Assembly (NCBI GenBank): GCA_023423335.1
Contig: JAFAFU010000037.1
Span: 15,517 to 79,516 of the forward strand
DNA: 64,000 bases
DNA from: Bacillota bacterium
GTDB lineage: Bacteria; Bacillota; Clostridia; Lachnospirales; Lachnospiraceae
Direction: 5' to 3'
The position numbers were made by a program, and so were the translations under genes. Below, in pieces: positions 35,996 through 44,199 of the stretch; positions within the stretch are counted from its first letter, which is position 1; each line of letters starts with the position of its first letter. The notes beneath the pieces were generated by a model. That model ran no database searches and was not told the origin of the DNA. It saw nothing but the letters and a program-made list of their open reading frames with translations.

Positions 35996-36196
35996 ATGCC
36001 AAGCTATGAAAAGTTTAAAGCAATCCTTGAAAGAAAGAATATAAGGCCGGCAGATGTAGCAAAGGGTACGGGAATGACATCGACTGTCTTTAGTGATTGG
36101 AAAAAAGGAAAAAGCAATCCAAAAGTAGACAAATTATCAAGAATTGCAGCTTATCTTAATGTACCACTTGGAGAATTGTTATCTGGGGGCGATTAA
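35996..36196 (+). CDS. Cro-like XRE-family DNA-binding protein
   Basis: A 66-residue single-domain XRE protein. Its segment STVFSDWKKGKSNPKVDKL is almost identical to that of the repressor (STVFSEWKKGKSTPKIDKL), so both should read the same operators. It is the first gene right of the switch, behind AAGGAGG, and ends 1 bp before the next ATG. This is the place and size of Cro. Confidence 0.85.
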   Translation: MPSYEKFKAILERKNIRPADVAKGTGMTSTVFSDWKKGKSNPKVDKLSRIAAYLNVPLGELLSGGD

Positions 36197-36400
36197 ATGA
36201 AGACATATGACAAGCCGTTTATGAGCATAACTGAGCTTGTATCTACAACTGGATTGTCGCGAGATTATTTAAAACAACTATCGCGAGCGACGGACGCTCC
36301 TATAATTAAAACTATGGGCGGAGGGAAGATATATTTTCGCACATGGGAACTGGACAAGTTTATGGCCGAAGTATCTAAGAGAGATGCGATTAAGCGGTAA
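36197..36400 (+). CDS. Excisionase-like winged-helix DNA-binding protein
   Basis: The 67-residue protein has an N-terminal MerR/Xis-like helix-turn-helix (MSITELVSTTGLSRDYLKQL), a Gly-rich wing MGGGKIYFRTWEL and a basic end. Phage excisionases and small DNA-binding adaptors look like this. It starts directly after the Cro-like gene. Excisionase is inferred from fold and place only. Confidence 0.6.
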   Translation: MKTYDKPFMSITELVSTTGLSRDYLKQLSRATDAPIIKTMGGGKIYFRTWELDKFMAEVSKRDAIKR

Positions 36401-36434
36401 AGATGCTGAGCAGTAAAGAAAGGAGGACAAACCT

Positions 36435-36566
36435 ATGAGAAAAACCAAAGAACAGAAGCAATGGGAAAAACAGCATCTCACTTTCACGCGAAGACACCCC
36501 GATTTCCCGCTAATTTTCTCAATTATTGCATTATTAGCATCAATACTTGTTCTGGTACTAAGATGA
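36435..36566 (+). CDS. Small single-pass membrane protein (43 aa)
   Basis: The frame encodes MRKTKEQKQWEKQHLTFTRR and then one membrane helix (about residues 26-42, LIFSIIALLASILVLVL) ending in Arg. A strong AGGAGG is 9 nt before the ATG. Function is unknown; small early membrane proteins of prophages often act in exclusion, but nothing here shows that. Confidence 0.6.
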   Translation: MRKTKEQKQWEKQHLTFTRRHPDFPLIFSIIALLASILVLVLR

Positions 36567-36632
36567 TCTCTGGGAAAAATGACTTTAATAAATCCAGGAA
36601 TGAAGAGATGAATAAGAAAGGAGGACAAGCCT

Positions 36633-36836
36633 GTGGAACAGGAAACAAAGAACGGCAGAATTTTCGGGTTTGAAAGTATAAGAGAAAGAGAAAAAAGGTT
36701 GCAGGTTGTTGCAGAAGGATTGTATTCGATATGCGAAGGCAACAACCTGAACATCTCGGATTATGAAGCTGTTAAAAATTTGCTTGATATCATGGTTTAC
36801 GGCCGTGCTTTTATTGGTGGTCAACAAGATGTTTGA
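36633..36836 (+). CDS. Phage early protein, unknown (67 aa)
   Basis: GTG start with AGGAGG upstream. Sequence MEQETKNGRIFGFESIRERE suggests a charged helix, followed by LQVVAEGLYSICEGNNLNIS and an amphipathic helix. No known motif. Its last 26 bp overlap the converging gene at 36811-37053. Confidence 0.6.
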   Translation: MEQETKNGRIFGFESIREREKRLQVVAEGLYSICEGNNLNISDYEAVKNLLDIMVYGRAFIGGQQDV

Positions 36837-37053
36837 TATATTCGTCGGTCATGTTACCGAAGTAACCAAGTGCCATATAAAATTCTTCGGCAAGGTAATG
36901 CATTTGAACTACATGGTCGGGCGCGGAGGTCTTGTCTGATATGCCATCCCTAATAAGTACATCGAGTTTAGATTTAGCATAAGTGAGGGCTAAGTCGTAG
37001 GACGCTTTTTCAGTGTCAACCTGCGACAGTTCAGTTTTGATTATATTGGGCAT
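36811..37053 (-). CDS. Leftward phage protein, unknown (80 aa)
   Basis: Helical protein beginning MPNIIKTELSQVDTEKASYD with GGGAG about 8 nt before its ATG. It opposes the surrounding early genes, so it must have its own promoter in the AT-rich 37,054-37,143 gap, where I see TATAAT-like boxes but no good -35. Such reversed small genes in prophages are often expressed in lysogens. No family is recognised. Confidence 0.55.
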   Translation of the reverse strand: MPNIIKTELSQVDTEKASYDLALTYAKSKLDVLIRDGISDKTSAPDHVVQMHYLAEEFYMALGYFGNMTDEYIKHLVDHQ

Positions 37054-37143
37054 ATTACGTCTCCCTTCTTAAGTATTTCGCCAGCCAGCGATAAGGAGAT
37101 TATACCACATTATAACAAAATATACCATAAAGGAGGAATCTTA

Positions 37144-37899
37144 TTGACAGACTTACAGATATTCAGCAATCCGGAATTCGGACAAGTCAGAACCGTAGTG
37201 AAGGATGGACAACCCTGGTTTGTGGGGAAAGATGTGGCGGAAGTTTTGGGCTATGCGAATCCTCAAAAGGCATTAAGGGATCATGTCGACATCGACGACA
37301 AAGGGGTGAACGAAATGGACACCCCCGGAGGAAAGCAGCAAATAACCATAATTAACGAAAGCGGTTTATATGCATTGATCTTCGGGAGCCAATTGGAGGG
37401 TGCACAGCGGTTTAAACGCTGGGTAACCGGGGAAGTCCTTCCGTCCATTCGTAAAACCGGGGCATACACCCATGTGCCGCAGACCTTACTTGCTTTACAG
37501 GGCATGATTAATCAGATGGTACGGCAGGAGGAAGCAATAGCGGAAGCCAACCGGCAGAGCCAAAAGGCCATTGAGACTACCAAAGCAATCCGCGAAGCCA
37601 TCATCAAGGAATACGATGACTGGCGCAGAGACATAAACCACAAAGTAGCGGACATCCAAAAGGGCATGAATAAAAGCTATCAGGATACTTGGAGTGAACT
37701 ATATGCAGATCTCGAAAAACGGGCGCACTGTGATCTGGCAAAGAGGGTCAATAACGGGAGATATCGGCTGAATGAAACAGGAGCAACGAAATCCGCTATA
37801 GCAGCCTACTGCCGGCTGGATGCGATTGAGACGGACCCAAGGCTAAAAGAAATCTTTACCGCCATTGTAAAAGAGTATGCGGTTAAGTATGTAGCGTAG
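37144..37899 (+). CDS. Phage antirepressor, Bro-N domain
   Basis: Residues 1-110 are a Bro-N domain: PWFVGKDVAEVLGYANPQKAL, VDIDDKGV, ESGLYALIFGSQ and KRWVTGEVLPSIRKTGAY. The rest is a helical region with coiled coil and no clear KilA-C or phage_pRha domain. Antirepressors of this type counter the CI-like repressor or regulate early genes. TTG start at 37144, 6 nt after AAGGAGG. Confidence 0.88.
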   Translation: MTDLQIFSNPEFGQVRTVVKDGQPWFVGKDVAEVLGYANPQKALRDHVDIDDKGVNEMDTPGGKQQITIINESGLYALIFGSQLEGAQRFKRWVTGEVLPSIRKTGAYTHVPQTLLALQGMINQMVRQEEAIAEANRQSQKAIETTKAIREAIIKEYDDWRRDINHKVADIQKGMNKSYQDTWSELYADLEKRAHCDLAKRVNNGRYRLNETGATKSAIAAYCRLDAIETDPRLKEIFTAIVKEYAVKYVA

Positions 37900-37907
37900 G
37901 GGGGGTG

Positions 37908-38114
37908 ATGGGAACGAAGCGTAAATTAACGGAGTTAGCCGCATTTTTCTTGCTAATCGGTGGCATCGGTTATACATATGGTCAATGCGGTAACTTACAG
38001 TTGGACAAGATCACGATCGGACAGTTTATCGTAAAGGCCGGTATAGGAATCGTGTTTGTCGCTATATCTGCCTGGATAATAAACCGGCATTGGAAAGATG
38101 GCGAATGGATATGA
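37908..38114 (+). CDS. Small two-helix membrane protein (68 aa)
   Basis: Hydrophobic segments at about residues 9-26 (LAAFFLLIGGIGYTYG) and 40-60 (FIVKAGIGIVFVAISAWII). ATG 37908 follows AGGGGGGG closely; GTG 37905 is an alternative. It lies 8 bp after the antirepressor gene. Function unknown. Confidence 0.6.
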   Translation: MGTKRKLTELAAFFLLIGGIGYTYGQCGNLQLDKITIGQFIVKAGIGIVFVAISAWIINRHWKDGEWI

Positions 38115-38204
38115 AAACAGGCCCTAAGGAGCTGCAACTCACTTAAGGCCCATAGAAAAACAATCTAAGTGCATTTTAGCACTAAAATCGAAGGAGGTCA
38201 ATAT

Positions 38205-38705
38205 GTGAGAACTATTGATTTGACAAATGAAAGGTTCGGAAGACTAACAGTAATCGCACGGCATGGATATAGAGGAAAAAAGAAAAGAATAACATGGCTG
38301 TGCCGGTGTGACTGCGGCAATCAGAAAGTAGTTATTGGTGAAGACATGAAAAGCGGTCAGACAAAAAGCTGCGGCTGCCTTAAAGGCGAAGGGAACAATT
38401 ACAGACACGGACTATCGAACAGTAGACTATGGAATTCATACAGGGCCATGAAAGAAAGGTGTTCACTTGCATCTCATATTTATTATAAAAATTATGGTGG
38501 CAGGGGAATAAAAGTATGCGAGGAGTGGCTGAATAGTTTTGATTCCTTTTGCGAATGGGCAATGAGCAACGGATATAAAGAAGGGTTAACTATCGACAGA
38601 ATAGACATTGATGGTAACTATGAGCCAAATAATTGTAGATGGGCAACTATGAAGGAACAAGCCCAAAATAAAAGAAAGAAGGTGCATTATTATTTGTCAA
38701 TTTAA
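38205..38705 (+). CDS. Phage HNH/AP2-like homing-nuclease-type protein
   Basis: GTG 38205, 7 nt after AAGGAGG, gives 166 residues. Residues 1-60 hold a zinc-ribbon-like C-x-C ... C-x-C region (WLCRCDCGN, KSCGCL) after the common NERFGRLTVI start. The second half (YYKNYGGRGIKVCEEWL, DRIDIDGNYEPNNCRWATMKEQ) is typical of phage HNH/AP2 accessory nucleases that spread as mobile genes. Two small hairpins lie just upstream (38120-38150 and 38167-38185). The next gene seems to have lost its start where this one ends. Confidence 0.7.
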   Translation: MRTIDLTNERFGRLTVIARHGYRGKKKRITWLCRCDCGNQKVVIGEDMKSGQTKSCGCLKGEGNNYRHGLSNSRLWNSYRAMKERCSLASHIYYKNYGGRGIKVCEEWLNSFDSFCEWAMSNGYKEGLTIDRIDIDGNYEPNNCRWATMKEQAQNKRKKVHYYLSI

Positions 38706-38763
38706 ATCGGGAATTATTTTAAAGAACAGGTGTTACATAGCGAACGAGGATCATCACTCTAAC

Positions 38764-39243
38764 ATGCTGCAGGAGCTTGGCATCGAGGATGATTACTTAA
38801 ATGCATCAAAGACCTTTGTCCGGGCAGAGCTTATACCGGCAAATAATGAATGGTGGGAAGATCCGGACGGCTGGAATTTTATTGTAGATCAGGACGTAGT
38901 CCCGGAGTGGTTTGAAAATGATCGGGACAAGTACATAGTGGAATTTAAAGCTGCGGTTAAAGCATGGTGGACAGAGCATGTTCTTGTGGATAAAAAAATA
39001 GACGAGCTTACCGGCGGGTATTACCTGCTTAAGAGATGTGAGGTTAAGAAATTACTTAACGACGTAAGAATTGCAATTATGGGAAACTCCAAGGTCGGCG
39101 AGATGTGGGAAAACTCCAATGTCGGCACGATGTGGGAAAACTCCATAGCAAGGCATTACGGCAAAGGCAAGATTTTTATTTCTCCTGAATGCAATCTCGC
39201 AGTTGCGGTTTTCGAGAATCCCAAGGAGGACAAAAATGCATGA
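38764..39243 (+). CDS. Phage protein with NSxVGxMWENS repeats; 5' end uncertain
   Basis: From ATG 38764 the 159-residue product contains FVRAELIPANNEWWEDPDGW and WWTEHVLVD, then tandem repeats NSKVGEMWENSNVGTMWENS near residues 108-127, like short beta-solenoid turns. The frame stays open upstream to about 38653 and reads KNRCYIANEDHHSN before this ATG with no ATG, GTG or TTG, and no good ribosome-binding site serves 38764. The true start may be a rare codon, or was lost when the preceding nuclease gene arrived. Confidence 0.6.
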   Translation: MLQELGIEDDYLNASKTFVRAELIPANNEWWEDPDGWNFIVDQDVVPEWFENDRDKYIVEFKAAVKAWWTEHVLVDKKIDELTGGYYLLKRCEVKKLLNDVRIAIMGNSKVGEMWENSNVGTMWENSIARHYGKGKIFISPECNLAVAVFENPKEDKNA

Positions 39244-39475
39244 TAGGATATCACACCTGTTAAACCTGTGTATGCAGGCAAAGGCAAAAGGACATGACTG
39301 TTTTTGCCATTACCAGCCGCATATAAACCGGATTGAAATAAGTATCTATTTGCACGGATGGCGCGAGGCCGCCACGGAAGATAAATCATTCTGGCTCTGT
39401 GCAGGGGACGGGTATTGTATCGGATGTGATAGCGTAGATACTGTGGAAGCCTACCTTAAGGAGTTGGTTAAGTGA
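39236..39475 (+). CDS. Phage protein, unknown (79 aa)
   Basis: ATG 39236 follows AAGGAGG at 6 nt and overlaps the preceding stop. The sequence MHDRISHLLNLCMQAKAKGH ... EISIYLHGWREA has four Cys and alternates strands and helices. The stop overlaps the next ATG (ATGA). No family recognised. Confidence 0.65.
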   Translation: MHDRISHLLNLCMQAKAKGHDCFCHYQPHINRIEISIYLHGWREAATEDKSFWLCAGDGYCIGCDSVDTVEAYLKELVK

Positions 39476-39606
39476 TGTATGTACCGGATAATTATGATCT
39501 GTATGATGCTTACGAGAGAGAGCAGGAGAGGACAGAGAGAATTTATCGCAGGCTGGAAATAGAGGAAGAAGCTTCTGATATGGAAATGGAGGTTGAAGAG
39601 TGTTAA
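39475..39606 (+). CDS. Small acidic phage protein (43 aa)
   Basis: The frame starts MYVPDNYDLYDAYEREQERT and ends EMEVEEC, a mostly helical, acidic peptide. Start overlaps the upstream stop and its end overlaps the next GTG, so all three are translationally coupled. Such small ORFs directly before phage recombination genes are common. Function unknown. Confidence 0.55.
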   Translation: MYVPDNYDLYDAYEREQERTERIYRRLEIEEEASDMEMEVEEC

Positions 39607-40235
39607 AGAGTTATGATGAATTAAGAAAGATTGATGTGACGCCATTTTGTGATGAAAGGGACGGGATTAAATATCTGAATTGGGCAAAATGCGTTGACCT
39701 GCTCCATGAAAACGGGGCAGAAACTGTATATTTTTTACCTTTGACTACTGATGCAGGAAGCAGTTTATTTATGTCGAATGAGGTTTTTACTGACAATAAA
39801 GGGACAACCAATCGTTGCTATGAAACCCGGGTAGAGATACATATTGACGATAAGGTTTATTACATGCAGAGCCCCGTCATGAATGGAGCCAATCCAGTAA
39901 AAGATAATTCCATGTCACAACAGAGAGTATGGAATTCTATGTGCCGGTCTTTTGTGAAAGGCGTGGCGATATATACCGGACTTGGATTTGATCTTTGGCT
40001 GAAGGAAGAGGTTACACACCAAAAAGCAGCGAAAGAAGATGTTTATCATGATATCATGCAGGTCCGGGAAAGAGTATTAGAAAAAGTCACAACGCTGAAT
40101 AAGCGAGATATGTCACTGGCTGACATTGCGTCCGCATTGGGTAAGACAGAGGACGAGTTAAAGAACTATCTCAGCCAGTATAAAATCCTCTATGCCTTTG
40201 AAAATAACCTGGACGTGCTTATTAAGAAGTCATGA
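39600..40235 (+). CDS. Sak-like single-strand annealing protein (DUF1071)
   Basis: The 211-residue protein begins LKSYDELRKIDVTPFCDERD, has YLNWAKCVDLLHENG and MSQQRVWNSMCRSFVKGVAIYTGLG, which fit the DUF1071/Sak family of phage annealing proteins. It would pair complementary single strands made by the exonuclease encoded next, whose gene it overlaps by 4 bp. GTG start with GGAGG upstream. Confidence 0.8.
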   Translation: MLKSYDELRKIDVTPFCDERDGIKYLNWAKCVDLLHENGAETVYFLPLTTDAGSSLFMSNEVFTDNKGTTNRCYETRVEIHIDDKVYYMQSPVMNGANPVKDNSMSQQRVWNSMCRSFVKGVAIYTGLGFDLWLKEEVTHQKAAKEDVYHDIMQVRERVLEKVTTLNKRDMSLADIASALGKTEDELKNYLSQYKILYAFENNLDVLIKKS

Positions 40236-40792
40236 TTACATCAAAGGACCGGTCTTATTATATCGGGGGAAGCGATACACCTTTTGTGATCGGTAACTGG
40301 TCAACCAAGTCATTTGATAAGTGGTATGCGACAAAACAAGGGCTTTATTCCATGGATTTTAATAATGATGCCATGAGGACAGGAACAGCATATGAACATA
40401 AAATACTCGAAGCATTAAAAATACCTGGGATGCAGATGGACAGGCAAGTAATTAAAGGAAGACTTAGAGTTAATCTGGATGGCAGCACACATGACACAAT
40501 CTACGAGGTTAAAACCACAATCAAAAAGCTTGTAAAAGTCCCATGGGAGCATATCAACCAAGTTAACGTTGAAATGTATGCCTTTGATTACAGAAAAGCG
40601 TTCATAGCCTTTTACGAGGTCACAGAGGCAGAATATAAGAACTATTACCTCGACATTGATCCTGACCGTATAACATTGATGCAAGTAGTATACGACGAAG
40701 AATTTATTAACCATATCTATTTGCCAAGGTTTAATTATTTATCTGATTGCCTGGATAGGGGGGCGTGGCCGTGTATGAGCTGGCGAGAATAA
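40232..40792 (+). CDS. YqaJ-family recombination exonuclease
   Basis: PD-(D/E)XK nuclease of phage two-component recombination. Motifs: YYIGGSDTPFVIGNW, the Glu in RTGTAYEHKILEAL, the Asp in NLDGSTHD and the ExK in YEVKTTIKK. At 186 residues it is shorter than lambda Exo but has all catalytic residues. It overlaps the annealing-protein gene by 4 bp and the next gene by some 20 bp. Confidence 0.85.
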   Translation: MITSKDRSYYIGGSDTPFVIGNWSTKSFDKWYATKQGLYSMDFNNDAMRTGTAYEHKILEALKIPGMQMDRQVIKGRLRVNLDGSTHDTIYEVKTTIKKLVKVPWEHINQVNVEMYAFDYRKAFIAFYEVTEAEYKNYYLDIDPDRITLMQVVYDEEFINHIYLPRFNYLSDCLDRGAWPCMSWRE

Positions 40793-41394
40793 CAGGATAC
40801 CGTGTCAGCCAGGATGGAACCGAACTTAAGGTTTTTATCCCGAAGCTAAACCTGCAGGACCCAATTGTATCCAAGCGGATTAAATCGTGTGGCGTGTGGT
40901 TTGATGATGGCCGCACTATATCAGCAGAGCAACGCAAAAAGGCATATGCAACAATAGCAGACATATCTTTGCACACCGGATACCTGCCGGAGGAGCTGAA
41001 GGAGTGGCTGAAATATCTCCATATATCCAAAACCGGGTGTAAGTATTTTAGTCTCTCTGATTGCTCCGTGGACACAGCAAGAGAGTTTATTAATACTATA
41101 TTGGATTATGCCTTGGAAAACGGTGTCATACTCGATGATCTCGGCATTAATCGCACCGACGATATTAACCGGTATCTTTACGGGTGTATAAAGTATAAAA
41201 AGTGTGCGGTATGCGGAAGACCAGGAGAGGTACATCACTGGGATGCCATAGGCATGGGAAATGACCGGACTGAGATTGACGACAGCGAACATAGAAAAGT
41301 ATGCCTGTGCCGCGTCCATCACACGGAATGCCATACCATCGGGAATGATGTTTTTGAATCTAAGCATAAAGTTTACGGAATTATTATCAAGTAA
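40771..41394 (+). CDS. Putative HNHc nuclease, phage replication/recombination
   Basis: The 207-residue protein ends in a zinc-binding HNH domain: KCAVCGRPGEVHHWDAIG, then KVCLCRVHHTECHTIGNDVF. The N-terminal 120 residues form a separate helical region. GTG 40771 is 7 nt after AGGGGGG; GTG 40765 is possible. It belongs to the type annotated as putative HNHc nuclease next to phage recombinases. Confidence 0.75.
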   Translation: MYELARITGYRVSQDGTELKVFIPKLNLQDPIVSKRIKSCGVWFDDGRTISAEQRKKAYATIADISLHTGYLPEELKEWLKYLHISKTGCKYFSLSDCSVDTAREFINTILDYALENGVILDDLGINRTDDINRYLYGCIKYKKCAVCGRPGEVHHWDAIGMGNDRTEIDDSEHRKVCLCRVHHTECHTIGNDVFESKHKVYGIIIK

Positions 41395-41483
41395 CATCTC
41401 CGGTATAACATATCACAATGGAGCCGGATTACCTTCTTATTGTCATGGGCGGTTTCATAGGCCGCCCAGGTGAAAGGAGAACT

Positions 41484-41828
41484 ATGACAATTAATAGTAA
41501 AGCTAAGGGAGCAAAAGGCGAGCGTGAACTTGTAAATGCGCTCAAAGAATATGGATACACGACAAGGCGATCAGTACAGTATAACGGCAAAGTAACAGAC
41601 GGACAGCCTGACATAGTTGGCCTAGAAGGGATACATATTGAATGTAAGAGGGTGGAGAGATTAAATATTCAGGAAGCCGTCGATCAGGCAGTAAGAGACA
41701 GCCAATCAGTTCCTTTTTTGCCTGATATGCCTGCTGTTTTTCACCGCAAAAATAACTGTGGTTGGCTTGTCACGATGACACTTGATGATTGGATAGAACT
41801 ATATCGTGAATGGGTGAATGGACGGTGA
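41484..41828 (+). CDS. Holliday-junction-resolvase-like PD-(D/E)XK nuclease
   Basis: ATG 41484 behind AAAGGAG gives 114 residues. KGAKGERELVNALKEYGY, DGQPDIVGLEGIHIECKRV contains the Glu, Asp and ExK triad of Hjc/RusA-neighbour nucleases. LNIQEAVDQAVRDS follows. It likely cuts branched DNA made in phage recombination. An upstream in-frame ATG at 41418 adds residues with no ribosome-binding site. Confidence 0.75.
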   Translation: MTINSKAKGAKGERELVNALKEYGYTTRRSVQYNGKVTDGQPDIVGLEGIHIECKRVERLNIQEAVDQAVRDSQSVPFLPDMPAVFHRKNNCGWLVTMTLDDWIELYREWVNGR

Positions 41829-41832
41829 TTAG

Positions 41833-42618
41833 ATGGCAAGAGACGGAATAGATTACTTTCCTCTCGATTGCCAACTTAATGAGAAAATCGAACTAATCGA
41901 AGCAGAGTTTGGGCTGGTAGGTTTTGCAGTAGTCGTTAAGTTGCTCCAGCGTATATACGGGGTACGAGGTTATTACTGTGAATGGAATACTGAGGTTGCA
42001 TTATTGTTTGGCCGATCATGCGGGTTGGGTGGTAATGCCGTTTCGGAAATTATATTAGCTTCGGTTAGGCGGGGTATATTTTCAGAAGAACTTTTTAACA
42101 AATATCATATCCTTACATCAAAAGGGATACAGGAAAGATATTTTGAAGCGGTCAGCCGCCGCAAAGAAGTTCAAGCGAAAAACGAGTACCTACTTATTAA
42201 TGTTGGCAATCTTTATAAAAATGTAATCATTTCTTTGGAAAATGTCAGCATAAATCAAAAAAATGTATACATTTCTGAACAGAGTAAAGTAAAGGAAAGT
42301 AAAGGAAAGGATATAAAAAAGAATAGTCACTTCGTTCCACCGACACCGGAGGAAATTAAAGCTTATTGTCTGGAAAGGCGTAATCAGGTCGACGCTAATA
42401 AATTATTTGATTTTTATACGGCGAACGGATGGGTACAGGGTAAAGGTAAGCCTATTAAGGACTGGAAAGCATGTGTAAGGACGTGGGAAAGTAATAGCGA
42501 TTCCCATCTGCAACCAAAACAGGCAGCAAAGAATAAATTTACCCAATATCCCCAACGCACTTACAACGATAAGGATTATGACGAGATAGACAGAAAACTG
42601 TTAAATAAGGGATTATAG
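41833..42618 (+). CDS. Lin1244/Lin1753-type phage replication protein
   Basis: Residues 1-90 match the winged-helix domain of that family: ARDGIDYFPLDCQLNEKIEL and FGLVGFAVVVKLLQRIYGVRGYY. A variable middle follows, then a DnaD-like end (NKLFDFYTANGWVQGKGKPIKDWKACVRTWE, cited by its core IKDWKACVRTWE). It would start phage DNA replication and recruit host helicase factors; no phage helicase loader is seen nearby. Confidence 0.8.
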   Translation: MARDGIDYFPLDCQLNEKIELIEAEFGLVGFAVVVKLLQRIYGVRGYYCEWNTEVALLFGRSCGLGGNAVSEIILASVRRGIFSEELFNKYHILTSKGIQERYFEAVSRRKEVQAKNEYLLINVGNLYKNVIISLENVSINQKNVYISEQSKVKESKGKDIKKNSHFVPPTPEEIKAYCLERRNQVDANKLFDFYTANGWVQGKGKPIKDWKACVRTWESNSDSHLQPKQAAKNKFTQYPQRTYNDKDYDEIDRKLLNKGL

Positions 42619-42628
42619 GAGGTTAATC

Positions 42629-42805
42629 ATGTTTTATAAAATCACCTATCTGGAAGATATAGAAAAACTTGCCGGGATATTTGTTAAAAACGGCTATACC
42701 GTAAACCGGGCAAAGGTCAAAAGCAAATCCGGTAAAGGATACACACAGGGGATCGAGGTCACGGGTGACGGCGATGTCCAGGAAACGGAGGACGAAGATG
42801 AATAA
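42629..42805 (+). CDS. Small phage protein (58 aa)
   Basis: The frame begins MFYKITYLEDIEKLAGIFVK and ends in an acidic tail TEDEDE. AGGAGG is 6 nt before the ATG; the stop overlaps the next ATG by 8 bp. The N-terminal half resembles a compact beta-alpha-beta fold. Function unknown. Confidence 0.6.
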   Translation: MFYKITYLEDIEKLAGIFVKNGYTVNRAKVKSKSGKGYTQGIEVTGDGDVQETEDEDE

Positions 42806-43046
42806 ATACGATGTCTTTAAAAACGGCACACAGATAGCCTACGATATCACAAAGAAAGAGGCTATGTATATAACCGGCTTCAGTAACCGGAATTTTTCCA
42901 GATACATAGGCAAATGCAGCAGTAAAGGTTTCAGCCTTGAATATACCGCCGGGCAGGAAAAGCTTGAAGAGGTAGATGTAGCATTTAAAAGCGCATGGGA
43001 TTACTGGAGATATCGGATTAATCCAAAGGCTAGGCAGGTGGGATGA
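42798..43046 (+). CDS. Phage protein, unknown (82 aa)
   Basis: From ATG 42798 (GGAGG upstream) the product begins MNKYDVFKNGTQIAYDITKK with a segment KEAMYITGFSNRNFSRYIG like a short helix-turn-helix. The last bases overlap the methyltransferase start. Function unknown. Confidence 0.6.
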   Translation: MNKYDVFKNGTQIAYDITKKEAMYITGFSNRNFSRYIGKCSSKGFSLEYTAGQEKLEEVDVAFKSAWDYWRYRINPKARQVG

Positions 43047-44133
43047 TGGAACTTAATCATATTTACTGCGGTGACGCCCTGGAGGTCCTTAAAACCTTGC
43101 CGGATAATAGCGTGGATTGCGGTGTAACCTCACCGCCATACTTTGGCTTGCGGGATTATGGGGTGTCCGGTCAGATAGGGCTTGAAGAGACATCGGAGCA
43201 GTTTATAAAAAAACTGGTTGATGTATTCCGCAAATTCCGAAGGGTATTAAAACCAGAAGGGACACTATGGGTTAATGTCGGGGATAGTTATGCAGGCGGA
43301 GGGCGTGGAAGCGGCTCTGGAGAGTGCAAACAGAAAACAAATGCGGGCTCTCTTGGCTTTGGACCTCAGAAAGCACCGAAGGGGATGAAACCAAAAGATT
43401 TAATCGGTATTCCTTGGATGCTTGCCTTTGCACTCCGGGCAGACGGATGGTATTTACGGCAGGACATTATATGGAGTAAGCCCAATCCGATGCCGGAAAG
43501 CGTGACGGATAGGTGTACTAAATCCCATGAGTACATATTTCTGCTATCAAAATCATCTAAATACTATTTTGATAGTGAAGCCATTAAAGAACCGTCGCAG
43601 TATTTTGGTCCCGACACGGGAGTAGGATACGGGCATGGTACCGACAAGGAAAATCGCAATAGAAAAAGAATTAAAGGTTATAAGGTACCGTCAGGCTGGG
43701 ATACGGGAGAAGGGACGCACGGTACCATACACAGGACCGGAAGAACAACCAGATACGGAGGCAATAAGTATAGCGCCAATCCGGAACAGTTCTACCGCAC
43801 AAAATCTGGAAACGCTTATGAACCCAGGGACAAGAGAAATAAGCGGTCAGTCTGGACTGTCGGCACTCAGGCATTCAAGGAGGCTCATTTTGCTACATTC
43901 CCGGAGGAGTTAATGTTCCATGTATCCTTGCCGGATGCCCGCAGGGCGGCATAGTCCTTGATATGTTCTTTGGCTCCGGAACAACAGGATTAGTAGCACT
44001 AAAAAACTTCCGAAACTATATCGGAATTGAACTTAACCCGGAATACATAAAAATAGCCGAAAGACGGCTGCAGCCACATAAGGCCCAGATAGATATGTTT
44101 TCCATGGGCGTGAACAGGATACCCAACAGTTAA
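43043..44133 (+). pseudogene. Phage DNA methyltransferase (N4-C/N6-A type), frameshifted
   Basis: The first 290 codons give a beta-class methyltransferase: CGDALEVLKTLPDNSVDC, catalytic TSPPYFGLRD, then a target-recognition part to FATFPEEL. After codon ATG 43913-43915 the frame runs into a stop at 43952. The frame entered by going back one base reads VPCILAGCPQGGIVLDMFFG, continues through SGTTG, the SAM-binding motif, and ends at 44133. So catalytic and cofactor motifs are in different frames. A single-base deletion near 43913-43915 (or a sequencing error) explains this. The site is not a canonical slippery heptamer. Confidence 0.85.
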
Positions 44134-44199
44134 GGTTTGCATAAAAAAAGAAAGGACTGGAGCTCCGGCCGGGCAAAGTCATGACGGTTCCTTTCGGTG

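Noticed and set aside
43905..43925. Programmed frameshift in the methyltransferase
   Set aside because: The join needs a step back of one base at TTAATG, which is not a slippery heptamer, and no stimulatory stem is clear. A deletion or read error is simpler.
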